From positions 2,666,001 to 2,730,000 of the forward strand of contig NZ_CP033906.1 in the NCBI RefSeq assembly GCF_003816055.1: a DNA stretch of 64,000 nt, written 5' to 3'. The notes below the pieces were generated by a model. The model ran no database searches, had not been told where the DNA came from, and saw nothing but the letters and a program-made list of their open reading frames with translations. Shown here piece by piece: positions 9,711 to 16,374 of the stretch. A program made the position numbers and the translations under genes. This DNA comes from Bacillus sp. FJAT-42376 (GTDB lineage Bacteria; Bacillota; Bacilli; Bacillales; Bacillaceae). Position 1 is the stretch's first letter. Every line of letters begins with the position of its first letter.

Positions 9711-10406
9711 TCAGCTTTGCTGACTTAAGTAAATTTCCTCAAAAGGCTGGACAACGACAAATCCATCTCCATCAAACTTCATTTGAATGGATTCCCCGCT
9801 CCCTCTTCCTAAAAATGTTTTCAGTGAAACATCTGTTACAAACTCAGGACTCAGGCTGCCAGACCAGGCGACGGTTGCATTGGGATCCGTATAAACCGGG
9901 CGCCCCTTTTCTGCAAAAAGCGTCAATGGCTCATAATGAGAAGTTATGGCAATCAGGCCTTTCCCTGATAAATGAATATTAAACAGGCCCCCTGAAAGCA
10001 TGCCTGCCACTTTTCGCATTAATTTTATATCCCATTCAATCGTCGGTTCAAACGCCAGTAAATCATTTCCATTCACTGTGATGGATTCATCGTTCAGAGA
10101 AAGGATTGTAATCTTTTTGCCTTGGTCCGCCAAATACAATTGCCCGCTGCCGCTCGCCTTCATGAGAGAGGAACCTTCCCCGGTAAAGGCTTTTTTTAAG
10201 AATTTCCCGACACCGTGTTCTAAAACCCCTTCCCTTTCAAACTTGATCTGTCCATTGTATGCAACCATGGCGCCTGCTTTGGACCATACGAGCCCATCTA
10301 AGTTCACTTCAAGCATTCTCGGAGTTTCCAGCTCAAAAAACCCTTGCTTACGGTCGGATTGCTTGGTTGCCCCCACGAATTCCTGTATTGAATAACGCTC
10401 TTCCAT
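9711..10406 (-). CDS. AIM24 family protein
   Basis: 231 aa. Looks like the AIM24/TIGR00266 beta-helix-type family: repeated Gly-rich strands (LVWSKAGAMVAYNGQIKF, GSGQLYLADQGKKI, SGKGLIAITSHYEP) and the FLGRGSGESIQMKF segment. No enzymatic function is known to me for bacterial members. The ATG at 10406 is chosen over an upstream in-frame start because AAAGGAGA precedes it and it overlaps the methyltransferase stop (TAATG), implying coupled translation. It is accessory relative to B. subtilis gene order. Confidence 0.78.
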   Translation of the reverse strand: MEERYSIQEFVGATKQSDRKQGFFELETPRMLEVNLDGLVWSKAGAMVAYNGQIKFEREGVLEHGVGKFLKKAFTGEGSSLMKASGSGQLYLADQGKKITILSLNDESITVNGNDLLAFEPTIEWDIKLMRKVAGMLSGGLFNIHLSGKGLIAITSHYEPLTLFAEKGRPVYTDPNATVAWSGSLSPEFVTDVSLKTFLGRGSGESIQMKFDGDGFVVVQPFEEIYLSQQS

Positions 10407-11107
10407 TACACCGTCTCCTTTTCGTTTCTGCATAGGAAAAGAGTTAAAAAAGAAAGAGCTTGCTTTAATTCCGCATTTAAATTTGCAGTCATCTCCTGTT
10501 TAACCCCCTCCTTATATACGGATAGCTGATCAATCGGTTTCAATTGATTTTCCTCCGCAAGCCTTGCAAACTCCCACGGCATCATCGTATTGCAGATAGC
10601 CGGCTCACTTTTCAGACGCGGGTAGCTATTGCTTCTCGGTCCGGCAGTCGGTCCGAGTACCGCAACGCAAGCGGCTCCCCCAGGTTTCAGCACCCGCACC
10701 AGCTCACGGATCGCCTGCAGAGGTTCAGCCACCCATTCAAGGCAGTTGATGACAAGGAGTGCGTCCGCCTCATTCTCTCCAGCCGAAAGGTTCATAACAT
10801 CGTCTTGAAGAAAGTCTAATCCGGAAATTTCAAATTCTTTGTTAGCGGTCGCAATCATTTCAGCAGAGAAATCAATACCGGTTACTTTATGTCCAAGCTG
10901 AGCCAGTTTAAAGGAACCGTATCCGTCCCCGCATCCAATATCAAGAACGCGGCATGCTGACGGGACGTGGCGGGAAAAGAAGGGGATAATTTGTTTTCTG
11001 CTCCCATTTTCCCACATATCCCTGCTCCTGCTGTGCCAGCTGCTTGAATTTTTATTCCATTGGGTCTCTGCTTCTTTACCCCAGTTAAAAACATTATTTC
11101 TTTCCAT
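10406..11107 (-). CDS. class I SAM-dependent methyltransferase
   Basis: 233 aa. SAM-binding motif I is VLDIGCGDGYGS (about 54-65), acidic motif II is VTGIDFSAEMI, and ALLVINCLEW with LKPGG is the usual post-motif region (Methyltransf_11 type). The target is unknown; the fold is shared by small-molecule, quinone and tRNA methyltransferases. The ATG at 11107 is preferred over the longer reading because GGAGGTG sits 6 bases upstream. It is coupled to the AIM24-like gene by a one-base overlap. Confidence 0.85.
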   Translation of the reverse strand: MERNNVFNWGKEAETQWNKNSSSWHSRSRDMWENGSRKQIIPFFSRHVPSACRVLDIGCGDGYGSFKLAQLGHKVTGIDFSAEMIATANKEFEISGLDFLQDDVMNLSAGENEADALLVINCLEWVAEPLQAIRELVRVLKPGGAACVAVLGPTAGPRSNSYPRLKSEPAICNTMMPWEFARLAEENQLKPIDQLSVYKEGVKQEMTANLNAELKQALSFLTLFLCRNEKETV

Positions 11108-11173
11108 ATGTACACCTCCGCCTCTACCACTTCTCCATTCACACTTCATTTTCCTTTGAATCGTGTCGAAAAC

Positions 11174-11208
11174 ACAAAAACAAGCAGCTACTACAGCTGC
11201 TTGTTTTC
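11174..11208 (-). terminator. intrinsic terminator containing the stop codon of the 49-aa gene
   Basis: Stem AACAAGCAGCT / AGCTGCTTGTT followed by U run; the TAG at 11191-11193 lies in the loop. It would end transcription of the 49-aa gene before the methyltransferase. Confidence 0.8.
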
Positions 11209-11340
11209 CGGTTCGTCATCAATCAAAATTGGTGCTGATTCGACATTAATTCGCTCAAAATCAGAGACTTTTGAATCATTTTTAAATGCTTCCTCTATTC
11301 CTTTGTTCGCTATATAGGATTCATCTTGTTTTCGTTTCAT
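11191..11340 (-). CDS. small hypothetical protein, 49 aa
   Basis: Highly charged (KRKQDE at the N-terminus, acidic C-terminal half ending ENKQL), without cysteines or hydrophobic stretches, so probably soluble and partly disordered. The ATG at 11340 has AAAGGCGG upstream. The reading frame ends exactly inside a strong terminator, which supports a true gene with its own transcript. I do not recognise a family. Confidence 0.55.
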   Translation of the reverse strand: MKRKQDESYIANKGIEEAFKNDSKVSDFERINVESAPILIDDEPENKQL

Positions 11341-11515
11341 GCGCAATCCGCCTTTCTCTGCTATTGATTCATTCGCAGTATGGATATCATGCCACAAAAA
11401 GACCCCTTACTTGCTGATCCGCACATTAAAAATAAGTTTTTTTAAATCGCTTACACGCCTCTCTGTGAACGCAGAAAAAATTCAGAAAGTTTCAACAGAA
11501 TCTTTTCTTCCCATC

Positions 11516-11626
11516 TTGACGGCAATGGCTTTTTTTTGTATATTAAAAACATCATTAGGCTAGGTGGTTTCCAATGATGCATTTGGCATAGTGGTGAATA
11601 CTTTTTATAGCGCTCTCATAGCGCTA
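11516..11626 (+). promoter_or_regulatory. SigA promoter and ~100-nt leader of cspD
   Basis: -35 TTGACG (11516-11521), 17-base spacer, -10 TATATT (11539-11544). The transcript would carry a leader of about 100 nt before the ATG, typical of cold-shock genes. It contains a hairpin from two copies of TAGCGCT (11608-11614 and 11619-11626) just ahead of the AGGAGG site at 11636. A role in cold regulation is inference from family precedent. Confidence 0.75.
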
Positions 11627-11650
11627 CAGAAATTAGGAGGATTATGTAAT

Positions 11651-11851
11651 ATGCAAAACGGTAAAGTTAAATGGTTCAACAACGAAAAAGGTTTCGGTTT
11701 TATTGAAGTGGAAGGCGGAGACGATGTATTCGTACACTTCACTGCCATTCAGGGAGACGGTTTTAAATCTCTGGAAGAAGGCCAGGAAGTATCTTTTGAA
11801 ATTGTTGAAGGAAATCGCGGACCTCAAGCTGCAAACGTTACAAAACTGTAA
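11651..11851 (+). CDS. cspD: cold shock protein CspD
   Basis: 66 aa, single cold-shock domain. Binds single-stranded RNA/DNA and prevents RNA structure at low temperature. RNP-1 is KGFGFIEV (about 13-20), RNP-2 is VFVHF (26-30), and the N-terminus [10 protein letters not shown] is classic. The start ATG follows AGGAGG. It is named cspD because it follows ugtP in the B. subtilis order; sequence alone would also fit cspB or cspC. Confidence 0.95.
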   Translation: MQNGKVKWFNNEKGFGFIEVEGGDDVFVHFTAIQGDGFKSLEEGQEVSFEIVEGNRGPQAANVTKL

Positions 11852-11886
11852 TCCAATATGAATAGGGAATGACCAATAGATCGGAA

Positions 11887-11915
11887 GAGACCGGATGGAA
11901 TATCCGGTCTCTTTT
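11887..11915 (+). terminator. intrinsic terminator of cspD
   Basis: GAGACCGGAT pairs perfectly with ATCCGGTCTC, followed by TTTTC. Confidence 0.88.
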
Positions 11916-12100
11916 CATTTGCTATTTATCATCAAGTATTCAATGGCCTTTACATTCTGTTTAATTTTTCTCTCTACTCTCGTTATTTCCAGGTGATTAA
12001 ATACATTGGCATGATTGGCAATGTAAACAAGCTTTTCCAAGTCCTGATAGATCTCAGTGAAGGCCTGTCTGATATGCTCTTCCAGATGTTTATTTTTCAT
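11915..12100 (-). CDS. small hypothetical protein, 61 aa
   Basis: Helical, amphipathic and charged; no cysteine or membrane segment. ATG at 12100 is preceded by GGGGGATC. It is convergent with cspD, and its stop abuts the cspD terminator. In B. subtilis degR lies next to cspD and codes for about 60 aa, but I cannot establish that this is DegR by sequence. Treat as conserved-position hypothetical. Confidence 0.55.
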   Translation of the reverse strand: MKNKHLEEHIRQAFTEIYQDLEKLVYIANHANVFNHLEITRVERKIKQNVKAIEYLMINSK

Positions 12101-12304
12101 GATCCCCCACAGCTCCCTTCTTCAGCAGGTTTTTGTTTAAAACCTGGATTTACCCTTCTTTTTACAAAAACTAATTCTTATGAACTATTTTTATCCGTTA
12201 TAACGAATATAACAGGAAATCGTGACATTTGCACTCTTTAACTCACAATTTTTGCATATTTTTTCTGAAGATGCCTTATCCTAATCGTTGGAGGTGCTTT
12301 TCAT

Positions 12305-12571
12305 ATGAATCAAAACAATCAAGAACAGCCTGTAAATGGATTAAATGATCTCGCTCAGCTCGAACTAGCGGTCGAAGCCTCTCAAAAAATGACGGGTGCA
12401 AGCACAATGAGCATGGATCCTGAAGCACTCAGTCAAGCCCAAAAATCAATTGAGGATGCAAAAACCCATCTGGAGCAAGTAAGTCTTACCGGTGTTGACA
12501 GGGAATTCCTTGAACATCAAAAAAAGCTTCTGGATCAGTGTCAGCATCAGCTGAATGAAGCGAGAAAGTAA
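12305..12571 (+). CDS. ypzA: YpzA-like protein (DUF2564)
   Basis: 88 aa, Gln/Glu-rich and almost entirely helical, with AQKSIEDAKTHLEQV-type heptads in the second half. The start ATG follows GGAGGTG. Length and position after cspD match B. subtilis ypzA (DUF2564); the function is unknown. It is followed 26 bases later by a strong terminator. Confidence 0.75.
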   Translation: MNQNNQEQPVNGLNDLAQLELAVEASQKMTGASTMSMDPEALSQAQKSIEDAKTHLEQVSLTGVDREFLEHQKKLLDQCQHQLNEARK

Positions 12572-12592
12572 CACAGCCTTCAGCTTTAAGAG

Positions 12593-12638
12593 ACAAAAAC
12601 CCCCGGAATGCAAAACTGCTTTCCGGGGGTTTCGTTTT
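12593..12638 (+). terminator. bidirectional terminator between ypzA and ypeQ
   Basis: AAACCCCCGGAA / TTCCGGGGGTTT with T runs on both outer sides. It serves ypzA (+) and probably ypeQ (-), which converge here. Confidence 0.88.
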
Positions 12639-12669
12639 CATTCATATATAGCAGCTGTACGATTTACGG

Positions 12670-12849
12670 TCAGGATAGCTTCTCCCCCAATTCTTTCAGC
12701 TTCAGTCCGACTGTACATTGACTGATGCAGAAAGAATGGGCATGTGTCTTCCCATATTCTTTGCGAAAATGCTGCTTAAGGAGGCAATCTACACAATACG
12801 TGTCCAGCAGCTCCCCTATTTCATCCAGTTTCTGTTTTCGATTATTCAT
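12670..12849 (-). CDS. ypeQ: small zinc-finger protein YpeQ
   Basis: 59 aa. Four cysteines in two pairs (YCVDCLLKQHF, about 19 and 22; FCISQC, about 41 and 45) plus histidines suggest one zinc site. N-terminal MNNRKQKLDEIGELLD and the CTVGLKLKELG tail match the YpeQ family (DUF2602). ATG at 12849; a weak GGCGAAGG site lies upstream. Gene order ypzA-ypeQ-ypeP agrees with B. subtilis. Confidence 0.85.
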   Translation of the reverse strand: MNNRKQKLDEIGELLDTYCVDCLLKQHFRKEYGKTHAHSFCISQCTVGLKLKELGEKLS

Positions 12850-12865
12850 CCTTCGCCCACTCCAT

Positions 12866-13522
12866 TTAATCCAATTTAATCCGGCTTCTTACATTCATGC
12901 CCTGAATAGCCTGTTTGGATAGCTGGTCTGCTTCCTTGTTTTCTTTTCTCGGGATTGCCTCATAATTTCCTGAGATCTTGAGCTTCATCAGCCCTTCTTC
13001 AATGCGGTTAATCCAGGATTGATGCTGCTCTTCATAACATGGCCATTCACCTGACAGCTGATTGACGGCTACGAGCGAGTCTCCTTTAAACAGCACTTCC
13101 TGCCCTGAAACCCCAAGTTCTGCCAGGTAATTCACTGCAAGGAGCAAAGCAGCATATTCAGCCTCATTGTTTGAAGGGAGTTCATCAAGAGTTTGACTGA
13201 TGCGCACTCTGAAGCGCTCTTTGCCCAGCTTGTAGTAGATCGCAGCTCCTGCGCCGCTTTTTCCTGATTCTTTATCGTAACTGCCGTCAAAGTAAACCAT
13301 GATTGATGCCGGCTCGTATTCAAGTTCTTCCATTAGTTTAAGCATTTCCTTCTTGCTCCACGTTACTCCGCGTGCATCTGTAAATTCAATGCTTTTTGTC
13401 CTGCCGGTCCGCTCCATGTCTTCTGCCATTAACAGCGCAAGCTCTGCTTCAAGCTCATCAGACTGAAAGAAAACCGTTTGTTTTTTAGGGGTTTGGTATG
13501 TCCAGTTCATTCTAACCTTCAT
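12866..13522 (-). CDS. ypeP: RNase H-like (reverse transcriptase-like) protein YpeP
   Basis: 218 aa. About 70 N-terminal residues of unknown fold, then an RNase HI fold: VYFDGSYDKES (first Asp), NNEAEYAALLLAV (Glu), LFKGDSLV (Asp) and RKENKEADQLS (fourth Asp), so all four catalytic acids are present. Expected to cut RNA in RNA-DNA hybrids, although activity of this family is not settled. ATG at 13522 follows GGAGGCGCAGG. It is divergent from a second RNase H-like gene (13680). Confidence 0.85.
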   Translation of the reverse strand: MKVRMNWTYQTPKKQTVFFQSDELEAELALLMAEDMERTGRTKSIEFTDARGVTWSKKEMLKLMEELEYEPASIMVYFDGSYDKESGKSGAGAAIYYKLGKERFRVRISQTLDELPSNNEAEYAALLLAVNYLAELGVSGQEVLFKGDSLVAVNQLSGEWPCYEEQHQSWINRIEEGLMKLKISGNYEAIPRKENKEADQLSKQAIQGMNVRSRIKLD

Positions 13523-13679
13523 CCTGCGCCTCCTGCATGCAGCTTTAAAATGGTATGACTTATTTTATATTCTTATGCTACACTATGAAAGTGTTTTGCA
13601 TGCCGCATTTTTACATTTTACCATGCCTTGCAGAAGAATTGTATGCTTACGCATTCCTTTTACAGAGAGGATGAGGGAA

Positions 13680-14069
13680 ATGATTGAAGTGTATATTGAT
13701 GGAGCCAGCGCGGGAGATCCCGGTCCTTCAGGCGCTGGAATTATTATTAAGGGAAACGGTAAAACGGAAGCTTTTTCCTATCCGTTAGGAACAATGTCCA
13801 ATCACGAAGCGGAGTTTCATGCATTGATACTCGCTCTTAAGTTATGCCTTGAAAGAAAGCATCCGATTGTTTCATTCAGGACGGATTCGCAGATCGTCGA
13901 GAAAGCGGCAGAGAACCGGTATGCAAAAAACAAACTTTTTGCTCCGCTATTAGAGGAAGCTGTCCAGCTGATGGATCAATTCGACTTATTTTTCATAAAG
14001 TGGATTCCTTCAAAACTGAATCCTGCAGACCGGGCTGCAAAAGAAGGAATCCGCCAGAATAAAAAATAG
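13680..14069 (+). CDS. ypdQ: RNase H-like protein YpdQ
   Basis: 129 aa. Compact RNase HI domain without N-terminal extension: VYIDGASAGDPGPSGAG (Asp), SNHEAEFHALILAL (Glu), FRTDSQIV (Asp), NPADRAAKEG (Asp). Resembles B. subtilis YpdQ throughout (DGASAG, AEFHALI, FFIKWIPSK). The ATG at 13680 is taken because AGAGAGG is 9 bases away; an ATG at 13671 would be too close. Confidence 0.86.
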   Translation: MIEVYIDGASAGDPGPSGAGIIIKGNGKTEAFSYPLGTMSNHEAEFHALILALKLCLERKHPIVSFRTDSQIVEKAAENRYAKNKLFAPLLEEAVQLMDQFDLFFIKWIPSKLNPADRAAKEGIRQNKK

Positions 14070-14131
14070 CCAGCCGCAAGCTGACCAAAATGGATGTCCG
14101 CTGAAGCCCAGCCCTTCTCCGGACCGTTTTG

Positions 14132-14398
14132 CTACAGCAGCTGAAGCGAGCGCACCTTTTCCAGAGCGAGCGCTTTCGTATGTACATTCTCTTCTACAAA
14201 GGTTTCGAGAAGAGAGATAAAAAACGATCCCTCAAAAGATTTCTGGATTTTCAGCGTCAATTCTATGGCTGATATTACCTGTCCGTCTGCTGCACCGGTA
14301 TAACTTTTGCCAAAGTAAATAAACCGGATGGTTTCATCTCCGAATTTGAATCCCTTCCCATATAAATCATCGAGATACTCTGCTAGATCGCAAGCCAT
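14132..14398 (-). CDS. conserved hypothetical protein, 88 aa
   Basis: Mixed alpha/beta pattern (ETIRFIYFGKSYTG, VISAIELTLKIQ) without recognised motif, signal or membrane segment. The chosen ATG at 14398 has GGCGGGA upstream; the frame is open to 14434 without a site. It ends shortly before the convergent ypdQ. The region 14399-14573 upstream of it shows no gene that I can support. Confidence 0.5.
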   Translation of the reverse strand: MACDLAEYLDDLYGKGFKFGDETIRFIYFGKSYTGAADGQVISAIELTLKIQKSFEGSFFISLLETFVEENVHTKALALEKVRSLQLL

Positions 14399-14573
14399 AC
14401 TTTGACATCCCGCCCTTACAAAGCAAATAGTCACCAGTAAATTTTACGCCAATATCCCCCAAAATTCCAGTAAATTTTTGTGAACATTTGTTTGGGTCCA
14501 CCAGGGATCTCTGCACAGCTGCCCATCCTTCAGAATTGGCTGGTGTCCGTTTTCCAGCATCATTCCGTTTCAT

Positions 14574-14609
14574 GAAAAAAATCTGCCGGACCATCCCGGC
14601 AGATTTTTT
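14574..14609 (-). terminator. intrinsic terminator of ypcP
   Basis: AATCTGCCGG / CCGGCAGATT with six U on the minus strand; the stop of ypcP lies at its foot. T-rich on both sides, so it may act both ways. Confidence 0.87.
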
Positions 14610-15501
14610 AACCAGCTCTATACTCAGCCGCCCTTTTTATCAAGCTGTCTACACCCCTGATTTCTGCGTTTAACAGCCATTGTTCCGCTATAGCCAGATC
14701 AATGTTTAATACCGCCTCTTCAATGATTAACTCAAGCGGTACTTCACAGTGGATTTCGGCGAGACTTCTGGATAAGTGGAGCATCTCCAAGTCTTCTTCA
14801 ATTTTCTTCCGCTGGGAAGGAGTCAGCAAATGGATTCTCTCAAGGATTCCTTCAATTGAAGCATGCTCTTGTATAAGTTTATAAGCTGTTTTTTCACCAA
14901 TCCCCCGAACACCCGGATAGTTGTCGCTGGAATCGCCCATAAGCCCTTTTACATCAATTAATTTAGAAGGATGAATGCCTTTTTCCTCTTGGAAAAGTTC
15001 CGCGCTGTAAATGAGATATTGACCCATCCCTTTTTGAAGCAGCACGACTTCCACATGGTCATCCAGCAGCTGAAGCAAATCCCGGTCACCTGTAAGAATG
15101 GTAATGTTCATAGACGATTTAAACTGGGCAGCAATCGTACCGATACAGTCATCTGCTTCATATCCCGGGACTCCTATGTTCGGAATTCCAAGGGAAGCTG
15201 CCGCTTCTTTCGCCATATCAAATTGAGGAAGCAGCTCAATTGGCGGTTCACTGCGGTTCGCCTTATAATTTTTAAACGTTTCTGTTCTGAAGGTTTTGCT
15301 TCCCATATCCCAGCAGCAAATCACCTGTTCAGGTTTAAAGGCATCGATACTCATAAGCAGGTGTTTCATAAAGCCGCTGACTCCGTTTGTCGGGGTCCCT
15401 TTGCTGTTGATCATAAAATTGCCATGAACGGAGGTGGCAAAAAATGCGCGGAATAATAGCGCCATTCCATCTACAAGCAATAAATCTGTTTTTCGCTGCA
15501 T
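14608..15501 (-). CDS. ypcP: 5'-3' exonuclease (Pol I small-fragment-like, FEN family)
   Basis: 297 aa, the free-standing homologue of the N-terminal nuclease of DNA polymerase I (also called ExoR/YpcP). Removes RNA primers and flaps. Metal-binding acids: LLLVDGMALLFRAFF (Asp), CCWDMGS (Asp), PGYEADDCIGT (Glu-Ala-Asp-Asp), LTGDRDLLQL (Asp pair), MGDSSDNYPGV (Asp pair), followed by the helix-hairpin-helix GVRGIGEKTAYKLI. ATG at 15501 with AAGGAGAG upstream. Full length, monocistronic. Confidence 0.94.
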   Translation of the reverse strand: MQRKTDLLLVDGMALLFRAFFATSVHGNFMINSKGTPTNGVSGFMKHLLMSIDAFKPEQVICCWDMGSKTFRTETFKNYKANRSEPPIELLPQFDMAKEAAASLGIPNIGVPGYEADDCIGTIAAQFKSSMNITILTGDRDLLQLLDDHVEVVLLQKGMGQYLIYSAELFQEEKGIHPSKLIDVKGLMGDSSDNYPGVRGIGEKTAYKLIQEHASIEGILERIHLLTPSQRKKIEEDLEMLHLSRSLAEIHCEVPLELIIEEAVLNIDLAIAEQWLLNAEIRGVDSLIKRAAEYRAG

Positions 15502-15697
15502 CGTATTCTCTCCTTTATTTCCATACTCCTATCGTACCATAAGCTGTTTATGGTGCCTAACGGAAAGTGAAGGAAACAGAAAGGCCTGCAATTTGCCGGC
15601 CTGATTTGAGGATGAGTCACTGAATGAAGATGTCCGCACAATCAGATTTAGGGATATCAGAAGCTGGTCTCACGTTTTCACCTATTTTCCCGGGTTC

Positions 15698-15733
15698 AAA
15701 AAAAGACTGAACCCGAAGAGGGTCAGTCTGCTT
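15698..15733 (-). terminator. intrinsic terminator overlapping the stop of the 45-aa gene
   Basis: AGACTGACCCT / GGGTTCAGTCT with a run of seven U on the minus strand. The TGA at 15723-15725 is part of the stem. Confidence 0.85.
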
Positions 15734-15860
15734 TTTTGGAGCTGTCCAGTTTTGCCGCTTCCGCTTCCGCGTATGAAGCAAATTCGTGTTCAAAACCATT
15801 CTTTTTTTTCGCGTTATTATTGGCCATTGCATTAGCATTTGCAGGTTTCGTTTTGCCCAT
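15723..15860 (-). CDS. possible small acid-soluble spore protein, gamma-like
   Basis: 45 aa, Asn/Ala/Lys-rich. The stretch GFEHEFASYAEAEAAK resembles the FGTEFASET repeat of gamma-type SASP, and the Asn-rich low-complexity N-terminus (ANANAMANNNAKKK) fits that class, but there is only one repeat and no duplicated unit. A very strong AAAGGGGGA site precedes the ATG. The frame ends within a strong terminator. It is next to ypcP, where B. subtilis has an ssp gene as I recall. Assigned tentatively. Confidence 0.5.
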   Translation of the reverse strand: MGKTKPANANAMANNNAKKKNGFEHEFASYAEAEAAKLDSSKKAD

Positions 15861-15917
15861 AGCTATTCCCCCTTTCCTAAGGGATCGGCTTTAGCATGTG
15901 CAAAATCCAAACGAAAC

Positions 15918-16184
15918 TTACCCCCTGCTCTTCTTTTCCACGAACTCCCTGACCATTTCTTCTGTTACGGTTTTCCGCATGGGAAGATTGACTTTCCCTG
16001 CCAATGAATTCATTTTGCCTGTTATCTCATTGATCTCCGCTACTGAAAAAGGTTCTCTTTCCCTGCATTTTAAGATAGCCTCTTCAATTTTTTGTTCTCT
16101 TTCCCCGTCAAGCCGGATAAATGCCTGCACCTCATCATGCTGGCCTTGAGAATGCCTGCTTATTGCTTTATGAACTTCTTCCAT
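15918..16184 (-). CDS. ypbS: YpbS-like protein (DUF2533)
   Basis: 88 aa, all-helical and strongly charged; begins EEVHKAISRHSQGQHDEV and continues with a coiled-coil-like segment. Matches the small DUF2533 family of bacilli (YpbS) in length and position beside ypbR. Of two adjacent ATGs the second (16184) fits the GGAGAG site better. It overlaps the end of the cysteine-containing upstream gene by 17 bases, so the two are probably co-translated. Confidence 0.72.
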   Translation of the reverse strand: MEEVHKAISRHSQGQHDEVQAFIRLDGEREQKIEEAILKCREREPFSVAEINEITGKMNSLAGKVNLPMRKTVTEEMVREFVEKKSRG

Positions 16185-16374
16185 CATTTAACTCTCCTCT
16201 TTTTTCCATTAATTTTATGACTTCCTTTTTTGGCGTCCAGCAGCTGAAGGAATATTCGGGTCTCGTTTCAAAACCGAGCCGGGAGCAGAAATATGTCATC
16301 CCGCTGCCGGTTTTTTCAGCTCTAAAATGAATACAGGCAGCGCAGCACTGGTAGCCGGGCTTCGCTTTATTCAT
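16168..16374 (-). CDS. small cysteine-rich protein between ypbS and dynA
   Basis: 68 aa. Four cysteines (QCCAACIHF, YFCSRLG, SFSCWTPKK) and one conserved-looking histidine could hold a metal ion. No family name is known to me. Overlaps dynA by 8 bases at its start and ypbS at its end, so it sits in a compact dynA-this-ypbS operon. Soluble, basic. Confidence 0.68.
   Translation of the reverse strand: MNKAKPGYQCCAACIHFRAEKTGSGMTYFCSRLGFETRPEYSFSCWTPKKEVIKLMEKRGELNDGRSS

Noticed and set aside
11915..12100. Naming the 61-aa gene degR
   Set aside because: Only position and size agree; I could not confirm the sequence.
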